Origin: Thermoproteota archaeon
GTDB taxonomy: Archaea; Thermoproteota; Thermoprotei_A; Sulfolobales; Pyrodictiaceae
DNA length: 17,953 nt
Assembly: GCA_013153105.1 (NCBI GenBank)
Contig: JAADFC010000139.1
Span: 1-17,953 of the forward strand
Reading direction: 5' to 3'
Position 1 is the first letter of the stretch. Every line of letters starts with the position of its first letter. Below the pieces are notes generated by a model, which searched no databases, was not told the origin of the DNA, and saw only the letters and a list, made by a program, of their open reading frames with translations. Positions 6,374 to 12,921 of this stretch are shown piece after piece. Position numbers and translations under genes: made by a program.

Positions 6374-7441
6374 TTGAGGGTGGCTGTTGTCGGCGCGGGC
6401 GTGTCCGGCTCGGCTGCCGCCGCCCTGCTCTCCAGAGCGGGGCTCACCGTTAAGCTGCTGGACATGAGCCCTCGCTACGTGAAGCCCTGCGGGGAGGTCG
6501 TTCCCGCAGAGACCCTGGGCCACGCAGAGCGGTGCGGGCTGCCCCGCCCCCCGCTGGTCGAGCCTATATCGAGTTTCGTCTTCGTAGACGCCTCGAGAAG
6601 TACCGTGAGACGCTTCGACTTCGGATACCCAGTCTGGTACTCCATAGATAAGGGTGGGTGGGTTGAGGCTCTCCAGGCCCAGGCGGGGGGTGTGGAGGCG
6701 CGCCCCGTTAGGAGCCCCGAGCGGCTGGCGAGGGAGGCTAAGCTTGATCTCGTGGTAGACGCCAGGGGGCCCTTCGGCGGCCGGGGAGTTAGGATACCCG
6801 TGTGGCGAGCGTATACCCGCAACACGGGGCTCGACGCAGCGGTGCTTGTCTTCCACGGCTCCAGGCTGGGCTTCGCATGGGCGTTCCCCCACGGCGACAG
6901 TCTAAACATTGGCGCAGGCTTCCTGGGAGTCAGGGAGCCCCGGAGCCTCGGTCTCCGGCTGCTGCACCGCGCCTTCCAGCTACTCAGCCTGAAGCCCCCC
7001 GACGATGGCTTGAGGGGGGCGTACTCGCTTGTGACGGTGCTCCCGTCGCTCGACCTGGGGAGTCCGCGGCTGCCGAGGGTGGGGGAGGCTGCGGGGCTCA
7101 TCTATGCGCCAGGCGGGGAGGGTATACGCCCGGCCCTCCTCAGCGGCTGCGCCCTAGCCCAGGCGTATACTCGCGAGGAGGATGTTGAGAGAGCGTTCAG
7201 GAGGTACCTCGGAGCCGTGCAGCCGCTTGTAGATGAGGTGAGGGTTGCGAGGCTAGCCCTCCTCGCAGCCGCTCCCGCAGCTGGGCTGGTGCCGCGGCTG
7301 CTCGAGTCCGCCTCCCCACGCTATGTCGAGGCGTGGCTCAGCGGCCGCATATACCGTGTGAAGCTGCTCCTAGAGGCTTTCCTCGGCTCAGCCCTCCGCG
7401 TGGAGGGGAGGGGCGGGGAGGAGCGGCTGGAGCCTCGCTAG
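6374..7441 (+). CDS. FAD-dependent geranylgeranyl reductase family protein
   Basis: This 355-residue flavoprotein has an N-terminal Rossmann motif VAVVGAGVSGSAAAALL (GAGVSG at 7-12), a KPCGEVVP segment at ~37-44, and a second FAD-contacting stretch, VGEAAGLIYAPGGEGIRPALLSG, in the C-terminal half. FAWAFPHGDSLNIGAG in the middle is also typical. These mark the COG0644 family, whose archaeal members hydrogenate the double bonds of digeranylgeranyl ether lipids or other isoprenoids at the membrane. It is shorter than typical digeranylgeranylglycerophospholipid reductases (roughly 390-450 residues, from memory), so the exact substrate is uncertain. The start is TTG at 6374, with only a weak upstream G-rich stretch; GTG at 6380 is possible. 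The last 54 nt overlap the 3' end of the convergent minus-strand gene. Confidence 0.82.
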   Translation: MRVAVVGAGVSGSAAAALLSRAGLTVKLLDMSPRYVKPCGEVVPAETLGHAERCGLPRPPLVEPISSFVFVDASRSTVRRFDFGYPVWYSIDKGGWVEALQAQAGGVEARPVRSPERLAREAKLDLVVDARGPFGGRGVRIPVWRAYTRNTGLDAAVLVFHGSRLGFAWAFPHGDSLNIGAGFLGVREPRSLGLRLLHRAFQLLSLKPPDDGLRGAYSLVTVLPSLDLGSPRLPRVGEAAGLIYAPGGEGIRPALLSGCALAQAYTREEDVERAFRRYLGAVQPLVDEVRVARLALLAAAPAAGLVPRLLESASPRYVEAWLSGRIYRVKLLLEAFLGSALRVEGRGGEERLEPR

Positions 7442-7693
7442 TTCTACGCTTATGAAGTAGTCCACTAGCTTGTCTATGTCGACATGGACGCTCGGTATGT
7501 AGACCTCCGTGTCGTCCATCTTGACGAACGGTTCGAACTCCTCGAAGTCGAGCGCCGGCACTGTAACCTCCTCGTAGACGACCGGTATCCCTATCTCCCG
7601 CAGTCTCTCCACGAGCATCCTCGCGTTCCTCCTCATCACAGCGCTCGCCGGCCCGAAGCCGTAGAATCCTATCAGTCGCACGGGCTCCGCCAC
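7388..7693 (-). CDS. Unknown protein, converging with and overlapping the reductase gene
   Basis: The protein has 101 residues with an alpha/beta pattern: RLIGFYGFGPASAVMRRNARMLVERL, then GIPVVYEEVTVPAL, then an acidic region and VDIDKLVDYFISVEL. A strand, a loop with GFG and a helix at the N-terminus resemble a thioredoxin-like or nucleotide-binding beginning, but I cannot assign a family. The C-terminal ~18 residues (LLPAPPLHAEG region) lie in the part overlapping the convergent flavoprotein gene and are low complexity. The start is GTG at 7693, 7 nt after GGGGTG. The gene is divergent from the aRF1 gene across 146 nt (7694-7839). Confidence 0.7.
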   Translation of the reverse strand: MAEPVRLIGFYGFGPASAVMRRNARMLVERLREIGIPVVYEEVTVPALDFEEFEPFVKMDDTEVYIPSVHVDIDKLVDYFISVELARLQPLLPAPPLHAEG

Positions 7694-7779
7694 AGCGTGG
7701 CACCCCAGGCCTGGAGTCTAACTGTAAGCCCGGGGCTGGACCTTGGAGGGGGTTGGGGCGCGGTAAGACGCCCGGGGCC

Positions 7780-7786
7780 CTTATTA
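7780..7786 (+). promoter_or_regulatory. TATA-like box upstream of the aRF1 gene
   Basis: CTTATTA in a GC-rich context lies ~60 nt before the GTG start at 7840, predicting a ~30-nt leader that carries the strong ribosome binding site. Confidence 0.45.
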
Positions 7787-7839
7787 GCGCCGGTGGAGTG
7801 CAAGGCGGTGTTTAGGAGCCGCTATAGGGGTGATGTGGC

Positions 7840-8964
7840 GTGCAGCAGGGCCAGAAGCTGGAGGACCGCCTGACGATAGACAAGCGCACCCTGAAGCAGG
7901 TTATACGGGAGCTGAAGAAGTGGAAGGCCCCAGCAACAGTGCTATTGAGCCTCTACATACCGCCAGGCAGGCCTATAAGCGATGTTATGAGCCTCCTGCG
8001 CACCGAGTACTCTATAACGGACAACATTAAGCTCAAGAGGACCCGCGACGCTGTGCAGAGGGCGCTCTCCGCCGCCATGGACAGGTTGGCTCGTATACAG
8101 AAGGTGCCGCCTAACGGCCTGGTCCTCTTCTGTGGGGAGGACATGCAGACGAAGGACTTTGTTTGTATGATGTTCTCGCCGCCGGAGCCTGTACCAGTGT
8201 TCTTCTATAGGACCGACAAGTACTTCCACACAGAGTTCCTCGAGGACATGCTAGAGCATGAGGAGACCATCGGCCTCGTTATCGTTGAGCGTGACCAAGC
8301 TACCATAGGCGTGCTCAAGGGCAGCCGGATACAGCTGCTCGAGGAGCTTGAAGGGTACGTGCCGGGTAAGCACCACAGGGGAGGCCAGAGCCAGCGGCGT
8401 TTCGACAGGCAGATAGAGCAGTTCGTCAGGGGCTTCTATAAGGAGGTAGCCGAGGCTATGAACAAGCACTTCCTCCCGCTGATAGAGAAGGGGCTGCTCA
8501 AGGCCATTATAGTGGGCGGCCCGGGCTACGCTAAGCAGGACTTCCTGGAGGAGGCTGCTGAGTTCCTGGACTACCGTGTGAGGCAGAAGATAGCGCGGGA
8601 GCTGATAGACGTAGCGTATCAGGGCGATGCCGGGCTGCGGGAGCTTGTCATCAAAGCCTCCGACGTTATAGAGAAGAACAAGTACGCCGAGCTTGTAAAG
8701 GCTATCGAGGAGTTCAAGTACCATCTGGCGAAGAACGATGGGCTAGCCGTTTACGGAGACAAGCTGGTGCGCAACGCGCTGGAGATGGGCGCCCTGAAGT
8801 TTATAATCGTCGACGAGGAGAGGGAGGACGCTGACTACTATGTTGACGAGGCTCCCAAGTACGGGACCAAAGTCTATCTGCTCAGCGACGCGGTGCCCGA
8901 GGCGGAGTGGCTCCGGAAGACGTTCAAGGGCCTCGTCGGAGTGTTGAGGTTCAAGCTCTCCTAG
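7840..8964 (+). CDS. prf1: Peptide chain release factor aRF1
   Basis: This 374-residue class I archaeal release factor recognises all three stop codons in the ribosomal A site and triggers peptidyl-tRNA hydrolysis. The N domain carries DNIKLKRTRDAV at 61-72; the family signature there is NIKS, and here its last residue is Leu65 (codon CTC). The M domain carries the catalytic GGQ (181-183) in HHRGGQSQRRF, followed by the long helix. The C domain is complete (VYGDKLVRNALEMGALKFIIVDEE). The GTG at 7840 is preceded 5 nt upstream by GGGGTGAT, an extended match to the 16S 3' end. The NreA gene follows within ~26 nt on the same strand, suggesting cotranscription. Length and domain order are normal for the family. 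Confidence 0.96.
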   Translation: MQQGQKLEDRLTIDKRTLKQVIRELKKWKAPATVLLSLYIPPGRPISDVMSLLRTEYSITDNIKLKRTRDAVQRALSAAMDRLARIQKVPPNGLVLFCGEDMQTKDFVCMMFSPPEPVPVFFYRTDKYFHTEFLEDMLEHEETIGLVIVERDQATIGVLKGSRIQLLEELEGYVPGKHHRGGQSQRRFDRQIEQFVRGFYKEVAEAMNKHFLPLIEKGLLKAIIVGGPGYAKQDFLEEAAEFLDYRVRQKIARELIDVAYQGDAGLRELVIKASDVIEKNKYAELVKAIEEFKYHLAKNDGLAVYGDKLVRNALEMGALKFIIVDEEREDADYYVDEAPKYGTKVYLLSDAVPEAEWLRKTFKGLVGVLRFKLS

Positions 8965-8990
8965 CCCCAGGTCGTAGGGTGCCGGGGGCT

Positions 8991-10241
8991 TTGGGCCGCC
9001 GCATCCCGCCCAGCCTCTGCGCGCGGTGTAAGGGATACAAGCGGCTCTGCGGCCTCCCCACATGCCCTATACTGGAGAGGTTTCGCGTCCACGCCGGCGT
9101 GGCCCCGAGGGTGCAGGAGGGCCACGTGGAGGGCGACACGCCACCGAGCATCCTTGTTGGTGAGGCCGGCTACCCGAGGGTACCCCTCCTCTACCATATC
9201 CCCCCGGGCGTACACGGCGAGGAGGCCCGGCGCCACGACGACCCCAAGCGGTGGGCCGCCGAGCGGCTGCCGCTCCGGGAGATACTACGATACCGTAGCG
9301 GGATGGTTGCCGGGGTCTCGAGGTTCGACGCCAGGAGGCCCGAGCGGCTCTACGAGCTGGAGCTAAGCCTTGCTGCAGTGTCGGAGAAGCCCGTGGACAG
9401 CGAGGCCTCCCTCGAGAAGCCCCCAGTGCCCACCCTACGCTTCGACGGGATCCTCGCCCCTCAGGGGCCCTCGGCTCCTGCCAGGAGTATCAGGGTGGCC
9501 TCCAACCCTAGGCCGCCGAGGCCGCTTGAGAAGAGGATATGGGACGACGCGAGGAGCAGCGACGTCCTAGTCGAGCTATACATGGCGGGGGTCGACGTCT
9601 ACACGCTCACGCCCGCGCTTTCCCTGGGCCTCCTGGGGAGGCTGAGGAGCCGCAGGCTCGTCCCAACACGGTGGGCTATAACAGCGGTTGACTCTACGAT
9701 AGCCTCCTGGCTGCTGCACAGGGTGAGGAGCTTCGATACCATAGACAGCTACGAGGTGTACCACGGGGGGCACCTCGGCAACTACTTCACGGTAATACTC
9801 ACACCCGGCTCCTACGAAGCCGAGCTGATAGAGGTCTGGCACCCCCTCACGCCCTGGACGAGGGAGGCCAAGCAGCCGGTCATCTACCACATACGCGAGA
9901 CACCATCACTCAAGACAAACATCATGGACGGGGGCTACGAGGCTGTAAGGATAGCCGTGGCCGAGCACCTCTACCGTAGGAGGAGACAGGCCAAGGCTAT
10001 CATTGTAAGGGAGATAACGAGGGAGTACTACGCGCCCGTAGGCAACTGGCATATCCGCGAGACTATGCGCCGCATACTATCCGGCCCGCCGCTGGCGAGG
10101 AGCGACTCCCTCGAGCAGGCCCTCAGCGAGGCGGCGAAGAGGCTGCGCAGCCGGGAGGCGAGGGAAGCCCTGCTGAGAGCCTCGCTTACCAGGAAGGCGA
10201 GAAGCCAGCTCAGCCTAGACAGGTTCCTCCGACAGCCATAG
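8991..10241 (+). CDS. nreA: Archaeal DNA repair protein NreA, with C-terminal PCNA-binding motif
   Basis: From the TTG at 8991 the protein has 416 residues. An N-terminal zinc-finger-like module CARCKGYKRLCGLPTC (C10, C13, C20, C25) is followed by the conserved Nre core, for example ILVGEAGYPRVPLLYH, SLKTNIMDGGYEAVRIAV and EYYAPVGNWHIRETMR. The last residues contain QLSLDRFL (406-413), a PIP box that binds PCNA. Nre proteins (COG1602) act in repair of DNA damage such as mitomycin C lesions; the biochemical activity is not established. The frame is open farther upstream into aRF1, but that part has no family character. GTG at 8979 is an alternative start; GGGTG at 8977-8981 sits 9 nt before the chosen TTG. 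It lies directly behind aRF1, probably in the same transcript. Confidence 0.92.
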   Translation: MGRRIPPSLCARCKGYKRLCGLPTCPILERFRVHAGVAPRVQEGHVEGDTPPSILVGEAGYPRVPLLYHIPPGVHGEEARRHDDPKRWAAERLPLREILRYRSGMVAGVSRFDARRPERLYELELSLAAVSEKPVDSEASLEKPPVPTLRFDGILAPQGPSAPARSIRVASNPRPPRPLEKRIWDDARSSDVLVELYMAGVDVYTLTPALSLGLLGRLRSRRLVPTRWAITAVDSTIASWLLHRVRSFDTIDSYEVYHGGHLGNYFTVILTPGSYEAELIEVWHPLTPWTREAKQPVIYHIRETPSLKTNIMDGGYEAVRIAVAEHLYRRRRQAKAIIVREITREYYAPVGNWHIRETMRRILSGPPLARSDSLEQALSEAAKRLRSREAREALLRASLTRKARSQLSLDRFLRQP

Positions 10242-10505
10242 CCGGAGAGGCGGGAAGAGTGGAGGAGTGGTGTACCCCCGTCCAGGGGCCTGGAACGGAT
10301 ACCCGGCCTCACGCGAGCGCGCCGCTACGCGGCGCCGTCAGCCGGGCGATACCCGGGCACCCACCTGGAGTCCGGGAAGGCCTCGGGGACTCTAGAGTTT
10401 CACCCTACGAGGCGCCCGTGGCCCCCGGTCCCTCCCCCTCTTATCCCTCCGCCAACATGTAGCCTGAGCCTCCCGGGGCCCACAGCCCCTTAGACGGGCG
10501 CGGGG
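10242..10505. other. Intergenic region between nreA and the DUF2258-like gene
   Basis: These 264 nt carry no convincing gene. A 7-bp stem GCGCCGC/GCGGCGC with a 3-nt loop lies near 10318-10338, and a CCGGG/CCCGG stem follows closely. A TATA-like CTTATCC lies at 10439-10445, about 65 nt before the next ATG. I found no tRNA signature and no C/D box pair on either strand. Confidence 0.5.
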
Positions 10506-11297
10506 ATGAGGGCTTTGCCCCAGCTTTCGACAGGCCTCGTGATAGCTGGAGCGTACGCTGACAAGCTTCGACGCGTGCTCTTCGCCCAGCTCCGCGACCG
10601 GATAAAGAGGGGCGAGATAGACAATCGGACAGTAGCCGCGAGGGCCGGGGAGCTTAACAGGCTCCTCTTCGACATAATAGTCAACAAGCTCAAGCTGGAT
10701 AAGGGCGACGTTGTCAGGATAAGAATAGAGTACGACCTGAAAGACGGCGATATAGTCTGGAAGCTCGACACGCTCCGGATAGAGGCCTTCCGCCGCATAC
10801 CCGACGAAGAGGTGGCCAAAGCTGTAAGAGAGACGCTCGAGAAGGCGGAGGAGGTGCTGGCCAGAGAGGTTACGGAGGAGGAGCGGGCCTGGACCGAGGC
10901 CAAGGAGCGCGAGGTCGAGCGGGAGGTCCAGCAGCGCGCCGAGGCCGCACGCGCAGCAGCTGTGGTGGTTGACGCGTCAAAGTTCGACCTGGCCGAAGCC
11001 GCGTTCTCCGGCGAGACTAGGAGCGGCGAGCACCTGGCGATAATCAAGAACAGCCGCGGCGAGAACATAGGACTGGCAATACTCGAGCCCGTCAACGGCT
11101 CAACAAGAATAACGCTGATCCTAATACCTAGACGCGGCGAAGCCTACCGCTCAACAAGGCTCGTAGACGAGCCACTGGAAGCCCTCCGCAGCAGCCCCGA
11201 CCGGCTGGTGGAGCTGCTGAAACCCATGCGCCTGACCCGGATACCGGTCGAGGAAGCCGAGGAGATGATAAGAAGGAAGCTGGAGGAGCTGACATAG
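10506..11297 (+). CDS. DUF2258/ThermoDBP-related protein with central coiled coil
   Basis: In this 263-residue protein, the N-terminal ~95 residues (QLSTGLVIAGAYADKLRR, then VRIRIEYDLKDGDIVWKLDTLRIEAFRRIP) match my memory of the archaeal DUF2258 family. That family includes ThermoDBP, the single-stranded-DNA-binding protein replacing canonical SSB in Thermoproteales, and its relatives in other crenarchaea. A highly charged helix, residues ~98-150 (Glu/Arg/Ala heptad-like), looks like a coiled coil for oligomerisation. A C-terminal alpha/beta domain (~150-263) contains SGEHLAIIKNSRGENIGLAIL and is not something I can name. DNA binding is therefore inference. The start is ATG at 10506 with a weak upstream G-rich site. 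TTG at 10515, preceded by GATGAGGG, is an alternative. Its stop directly abuts a minus-strand C/D box sRNA. Confidence 0.75.
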   Translation: MRALPQLSTGLVIAGAYADKLRRVLFAQLRDRIKRGEIDNRTVAARAGELNRLLFDIIVNKLKLDKGDVVRIRIEYDLKDGDIVWKLDTLRIEAFRRIPDEEVAKAVRETLEKAEEVLAREVTEEERAWTEAKEREVEREVQQRAEAARAAAVVVDASKFDLAEAAFSGETRSGEHLAIIKNSRGENIGLAILEPVNGSTRITLILIPRRGEAYRSTRLVDEPLEALRSSPDRLVELLKPMRLTRIPVEEAEEMIRRKLEELT

Positions 11298-11354
11298 CCC
11301 TCAGCGAGGTCTCCACTCATCATACACTCAGCACAAAACGGCCGCATCACCGGG
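11298..11354 (-). ncRNA. C/D box guide sRNA (2'-O-methylation)
   Basis: Read on the minus strand, the boxes are C = GTGATGC (11350-11344), D' = CTGA (11331-11328), C' = ATGATGA (11323-11317, perfect consensus) and D = CTGA (11304-11301). Both guides are exactly 12 nt and the D'-C' spacer is 4 nt, an ideal archaeal geometry. CCC (11354-11352) pairs with GGG (11300-11298), leaving one unpaired G before box C as the kink-turn requires. Predicted complementary targets are 5'-CGAGGUCUCCAC-3' for the D guide (fifth base G methylated) and 5'-CACAAAACGGCC-3' for the D' guide (fifth base A). I cannot place either in rRNA from memory. The RNA begins ~26-30 nt after a TATA-like ATAAAA on the minus strand and ends right at the stop codon of the convergent DUF2258-like gene. 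Confidence 0.85.
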
Positions 11355-11383
11355 AAGCCAGGCCTGCACCCCAGCTGCCCACA

Positions 11384-11392
11384 GCTTTTATC
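11384..11392. promoter_or_regulatory. TATA-like element between the sRNA and the small-protein gene
   Basis: CTTTTATCC on the plus strand reads GGATAAAAG on the minus strand. On the minus strand it is ~27-30 nt from the predicted sRNA 5' end, a good promoter distance. On the plus strand it is ~90 nt from the ATG at 11479, giving a leader of ~65 nt. It may serve either or both. Confidence 0.45.
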
Positions 11393-11478
11393 CAACCCCA
11401 CAGCCAAGCTACAGTATCACCGGCCCCCCACCTCCACTCAGGGGCGGCACACACGCCGGACCCTGGAGAGGGGTACCC

Positions 11479-11652
11479 ATGCCCCAACCACTACCCGAGC
11501 CCTCCCTCATACTCGACATCGAGGAACTCTCAGACCATTACGTTATTCACACACGCGACGGCGAGAAAATCATAGTTGAGAAGGACAGGCTCCCGAGGAG
11601 CCTCTACTGGAAGGTGAAGCTCCGCAACCGCCGCACAGGCTTCGGAATCTAG
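11479..11652 (+). CDS. Small 57-residue protein of unknown function
   Basis: The protein reads MPQPLPEPSLILDIEELSDHY at the start and ends YWKVKLRNRRTGFGI. A proline-rich start is followed by an alternating hydrophobic pattern (LILDIEEL, YVIHTRDGEKIIVEKD) that suggests a small beta-sheet domain, then a basic C-terminus (KVKLRNRRTG) suitable for nucleic-acid contact. I do not recognise the family. The ATG at 11479 is preceded by GGAGAGGGG with ~5 nt spacing, and a TATA-like element lies upstream, so expression is plausible. The codon pattern is that of the neighbours (GAG, CTC, AGG, ATA). It is followed by a six-T run at 11809, possibly its terminator, although 157 nt downstream. Confidence 0.62.
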   Translation: MPQPLPEPSLILDIEELSDHYVIHTRDGEKIIVEKDRLPRSLYWKVKLRNRRTGFGI

Positions 11653-12066
11653 ACACGCAACTCTCCGCCAAGGGGCGGGAGCATAACAACTACCACTACA
11701 ACCGCCCGGGCCCTCCCATACCGCAGGGCTGCCCGCCTCGAGAGACAGCTTTGGAGAGCGCAGGAGATGCCTCCCAGTCAAGGTTTCTAACTGCATGGTT
11801 CGATGAGGTTTTTTCGCTTCAAGTCCAGCGTATATTCCTCTTTAGCAGTCTCTAGTCTGTTTGGCTAATGAGGAGTCATGATCTGGAAGTGTTTAACGAG
11901 AGCCTCCATGGATACTTCAAGGATAGTAGTAGCTAGGGTGGCGCCGAGGGTCACGGGGCTGCTGCGTGTGCACCCGGTATTCCCTCCGGCGAGAATACCC
12001 ATGGCCGGGGCTGCCGGGGGAGTGGATGTTGATACTGGTGGCCTGCAGAGGGCCAGGCGCTGGCCG
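11653..12066. other. 414-nt gap with AT-richer island and a weak small ORF
   Basis: The stretch ~11777-11930 is visibly richer in A/T than the rest of the window. It holds a TATA-like GTATATTCC (11829-11837), followed by GAGGAG and an ATG at 11878. That ATG opens a 69-codon frame to 12087 (MIWKCLTRASMDTSRIVVAR...), which overlaps the 3' end of the convergent gene by 21 nt. Its ribosome binding site is only 2 nt from the ATG and its second half is low complexity, so I do not call it as a gene. No tRNA, C/D box pair or long repeat was found. Confidence 0.4.
11809..11814 (+). terminator. T-run, possible terminator of the 57-residue protein gene
   Basis: GGTTTTTTCGCTTC contains the longest T-run in the window and is followed by several T-rich triplets. 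Archaeal RNA polymerase terminates at such tracts. Confidence 0.35.
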
Positions 12067-12831
12067 CTAGAGCTGGCACTCCCGTAGCTGCTCTCGCAGC
12101 GGCTTGGCTAGGCCGACCCTCACGCCTAGGCGTCTATCGTTGTATATGTAGACGAGCTTTTTGGCCTGGAGGAGGCGCAGTATGTTCATCAGCCACATCC
12201 TGTCAGCGTCTAGGCTCTTCTCGAGATGATCCAGGTACGTGTACGTGGAGCCCCACCGTGCATAGTGGTCGAGCAGTGCCTCGAGCACGGTCCTCTCGTC
12301 CTCGTCGAGCTCCAGCTCTGCAAGGAGGGCTCGTATGCAGTTCCGCGTGAGCCTCCTTTCTCGCCGTTTCTTGCTCCTTAAACCTGTTTCAGCGACAGTG
12401 AACGGCGAGAATCCACCTGAAACCCCGCCCCCTCCGGCGGCCGCCGCGCCCCCAGTCTTGCTGTTCACTGCTGGACTATCCTTTTCAGCTAGTATCTTAC
12501 GGGCGAGGGCTGCGTACTGGGCCACGCGGCTGTTCATTTCACGCTCCACTATGCTCCTGGCGTATTCCTCGCCGGCCTCGGTGAGTGTCCAGAAGCCGTT
12601 CTCGTAGTCGAAGAGGCCGCGGTACCGCCAGTAGCTGAGGTAGCTGCTAACATACCGTGTCGGGTAGCCGAGCGCCTCCGCTATCTCGGCCGCGCGCATA
12701 GGCCTCGCGAGTAGGAGCACGGCAATCGCCTCCACGATGCGGCTCCTAGGCCCGCTGCCCCCATGCCTCTCGCGCCCCTCTCCCCCGTGCTCGTAGAGCT
12801 CCTCGCCACGCTGTCGCCCCCTAGCCTTCAA
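12067..12831 (-). CDS. Two-winged-helix DNA-binding protein, WhiP-like
   Basis: From the TTG at 12831 the protein has 254 residues. A first winged helix (RSRIVEAIAVLLLARPMRAAEIAEALGYPTRYVSSYLSYW, then GLFDYENGFWTLTEAGEEYARSI) is followed by a Gly/Ala/Ser linker (GGAAAAGGGGVSGG) and a basic patch. A second winged-helix-like domain (DEDERTVLEALLDHYARWGSTYTYLDHLEKSL through LVYIYNDRRLGVRVGL) completes it. Two winged helices separated by a flexible linker recall WhiP, the Cdt1-like replication initiator of crenarchaea; this assignment is from memory and tentative, and a transcription regulator is the alternative. The frame is open further upstream to 13029 but overlaps the divergent AlaX gene. 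The TTG at 12831 lies ~23 nt from a minus-strand GGATAAT, suggesting leaderless translation. Confidence 0.72.
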   Translation of the reverse strand: MKARGRQRGEELYEHGGEGRERHGGSGPRSRIVEAIAVLLLARPMRAAEIAEALGYPTRYVSSYLSYWRYRGLFDYENGFWTLTEAGEEYARSIVEREMNSRVAQYAALARKILAEKDSPAVNSKTGGAAAAGGGGVSGGFSPFTVAETGLRSKKRRERRLTRNCIRALLAELELDEDERTVLEALLDHYARWGSTYTYLDHLEKSLDADRMWLMNILRLLQAKKLVYIYNDRRLGVRVGLAKPLREQLRECQL

Positions 12832-12850
12832 GGCGCAGCCCTGAGACGAG

Positions 12851-12857
12851 ATTATCC
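12851..12857 (-). promoter_or_regulatory. TATA-like element of the WhiP-like gene
   Basis: GGATAAT on the minus strand is centred ~23 nt from the TTG at 12831, so transcription would begin at or next to the start codon (leaderless mRNA). No ribosome binding site is visible there. Confidence 0.35.
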
Positions 12858-12921
12858 CCAGGCGGGGAGGGCCCTGGGGCCGGGCTGGTAACACTCCACC
12901 CTGGAGGGGAGGGGCGGCGGC

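Noticed and set aside
7831..7873. C-box-like GTGATGT followed by CTGA at the start of the aRF1 gene
   Set aside because: The inter-box distance is 32 nt with no D'/C' boxes between; the GGTGATG is better explained as the ribosome binding site of aRF1.
8907..8978. Longer N-terminus for NreA reaching back into aRF1
   Set aside because: These codons overlap well-conserved aRF1 coding sequence and show no family character; NreA similarity begins at the cysteine module.
10318..10360. GC-rich stems in the gap after nreA, considered as an RNA gene
   Set aside because: The stems are short (5-7 bp), common in this GC-rich DNA, and no RNA family motif is present.
11797..11808. GGTTCGATGAGG resembling a tRNA T-loop
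   Set aside because: It lacks the closing T-stem complement and no acceptor, D or anticodon arms are found upstream.
11878..12087. 69-codon plus-strand frame with a TATA-like element and GAGGAG upstream
   Set aside because: The ribosome binding site is too close to the ATG, the second half is low complexity, and it runs into the 3' end of the convergent gene; kept only as part of the gap description.
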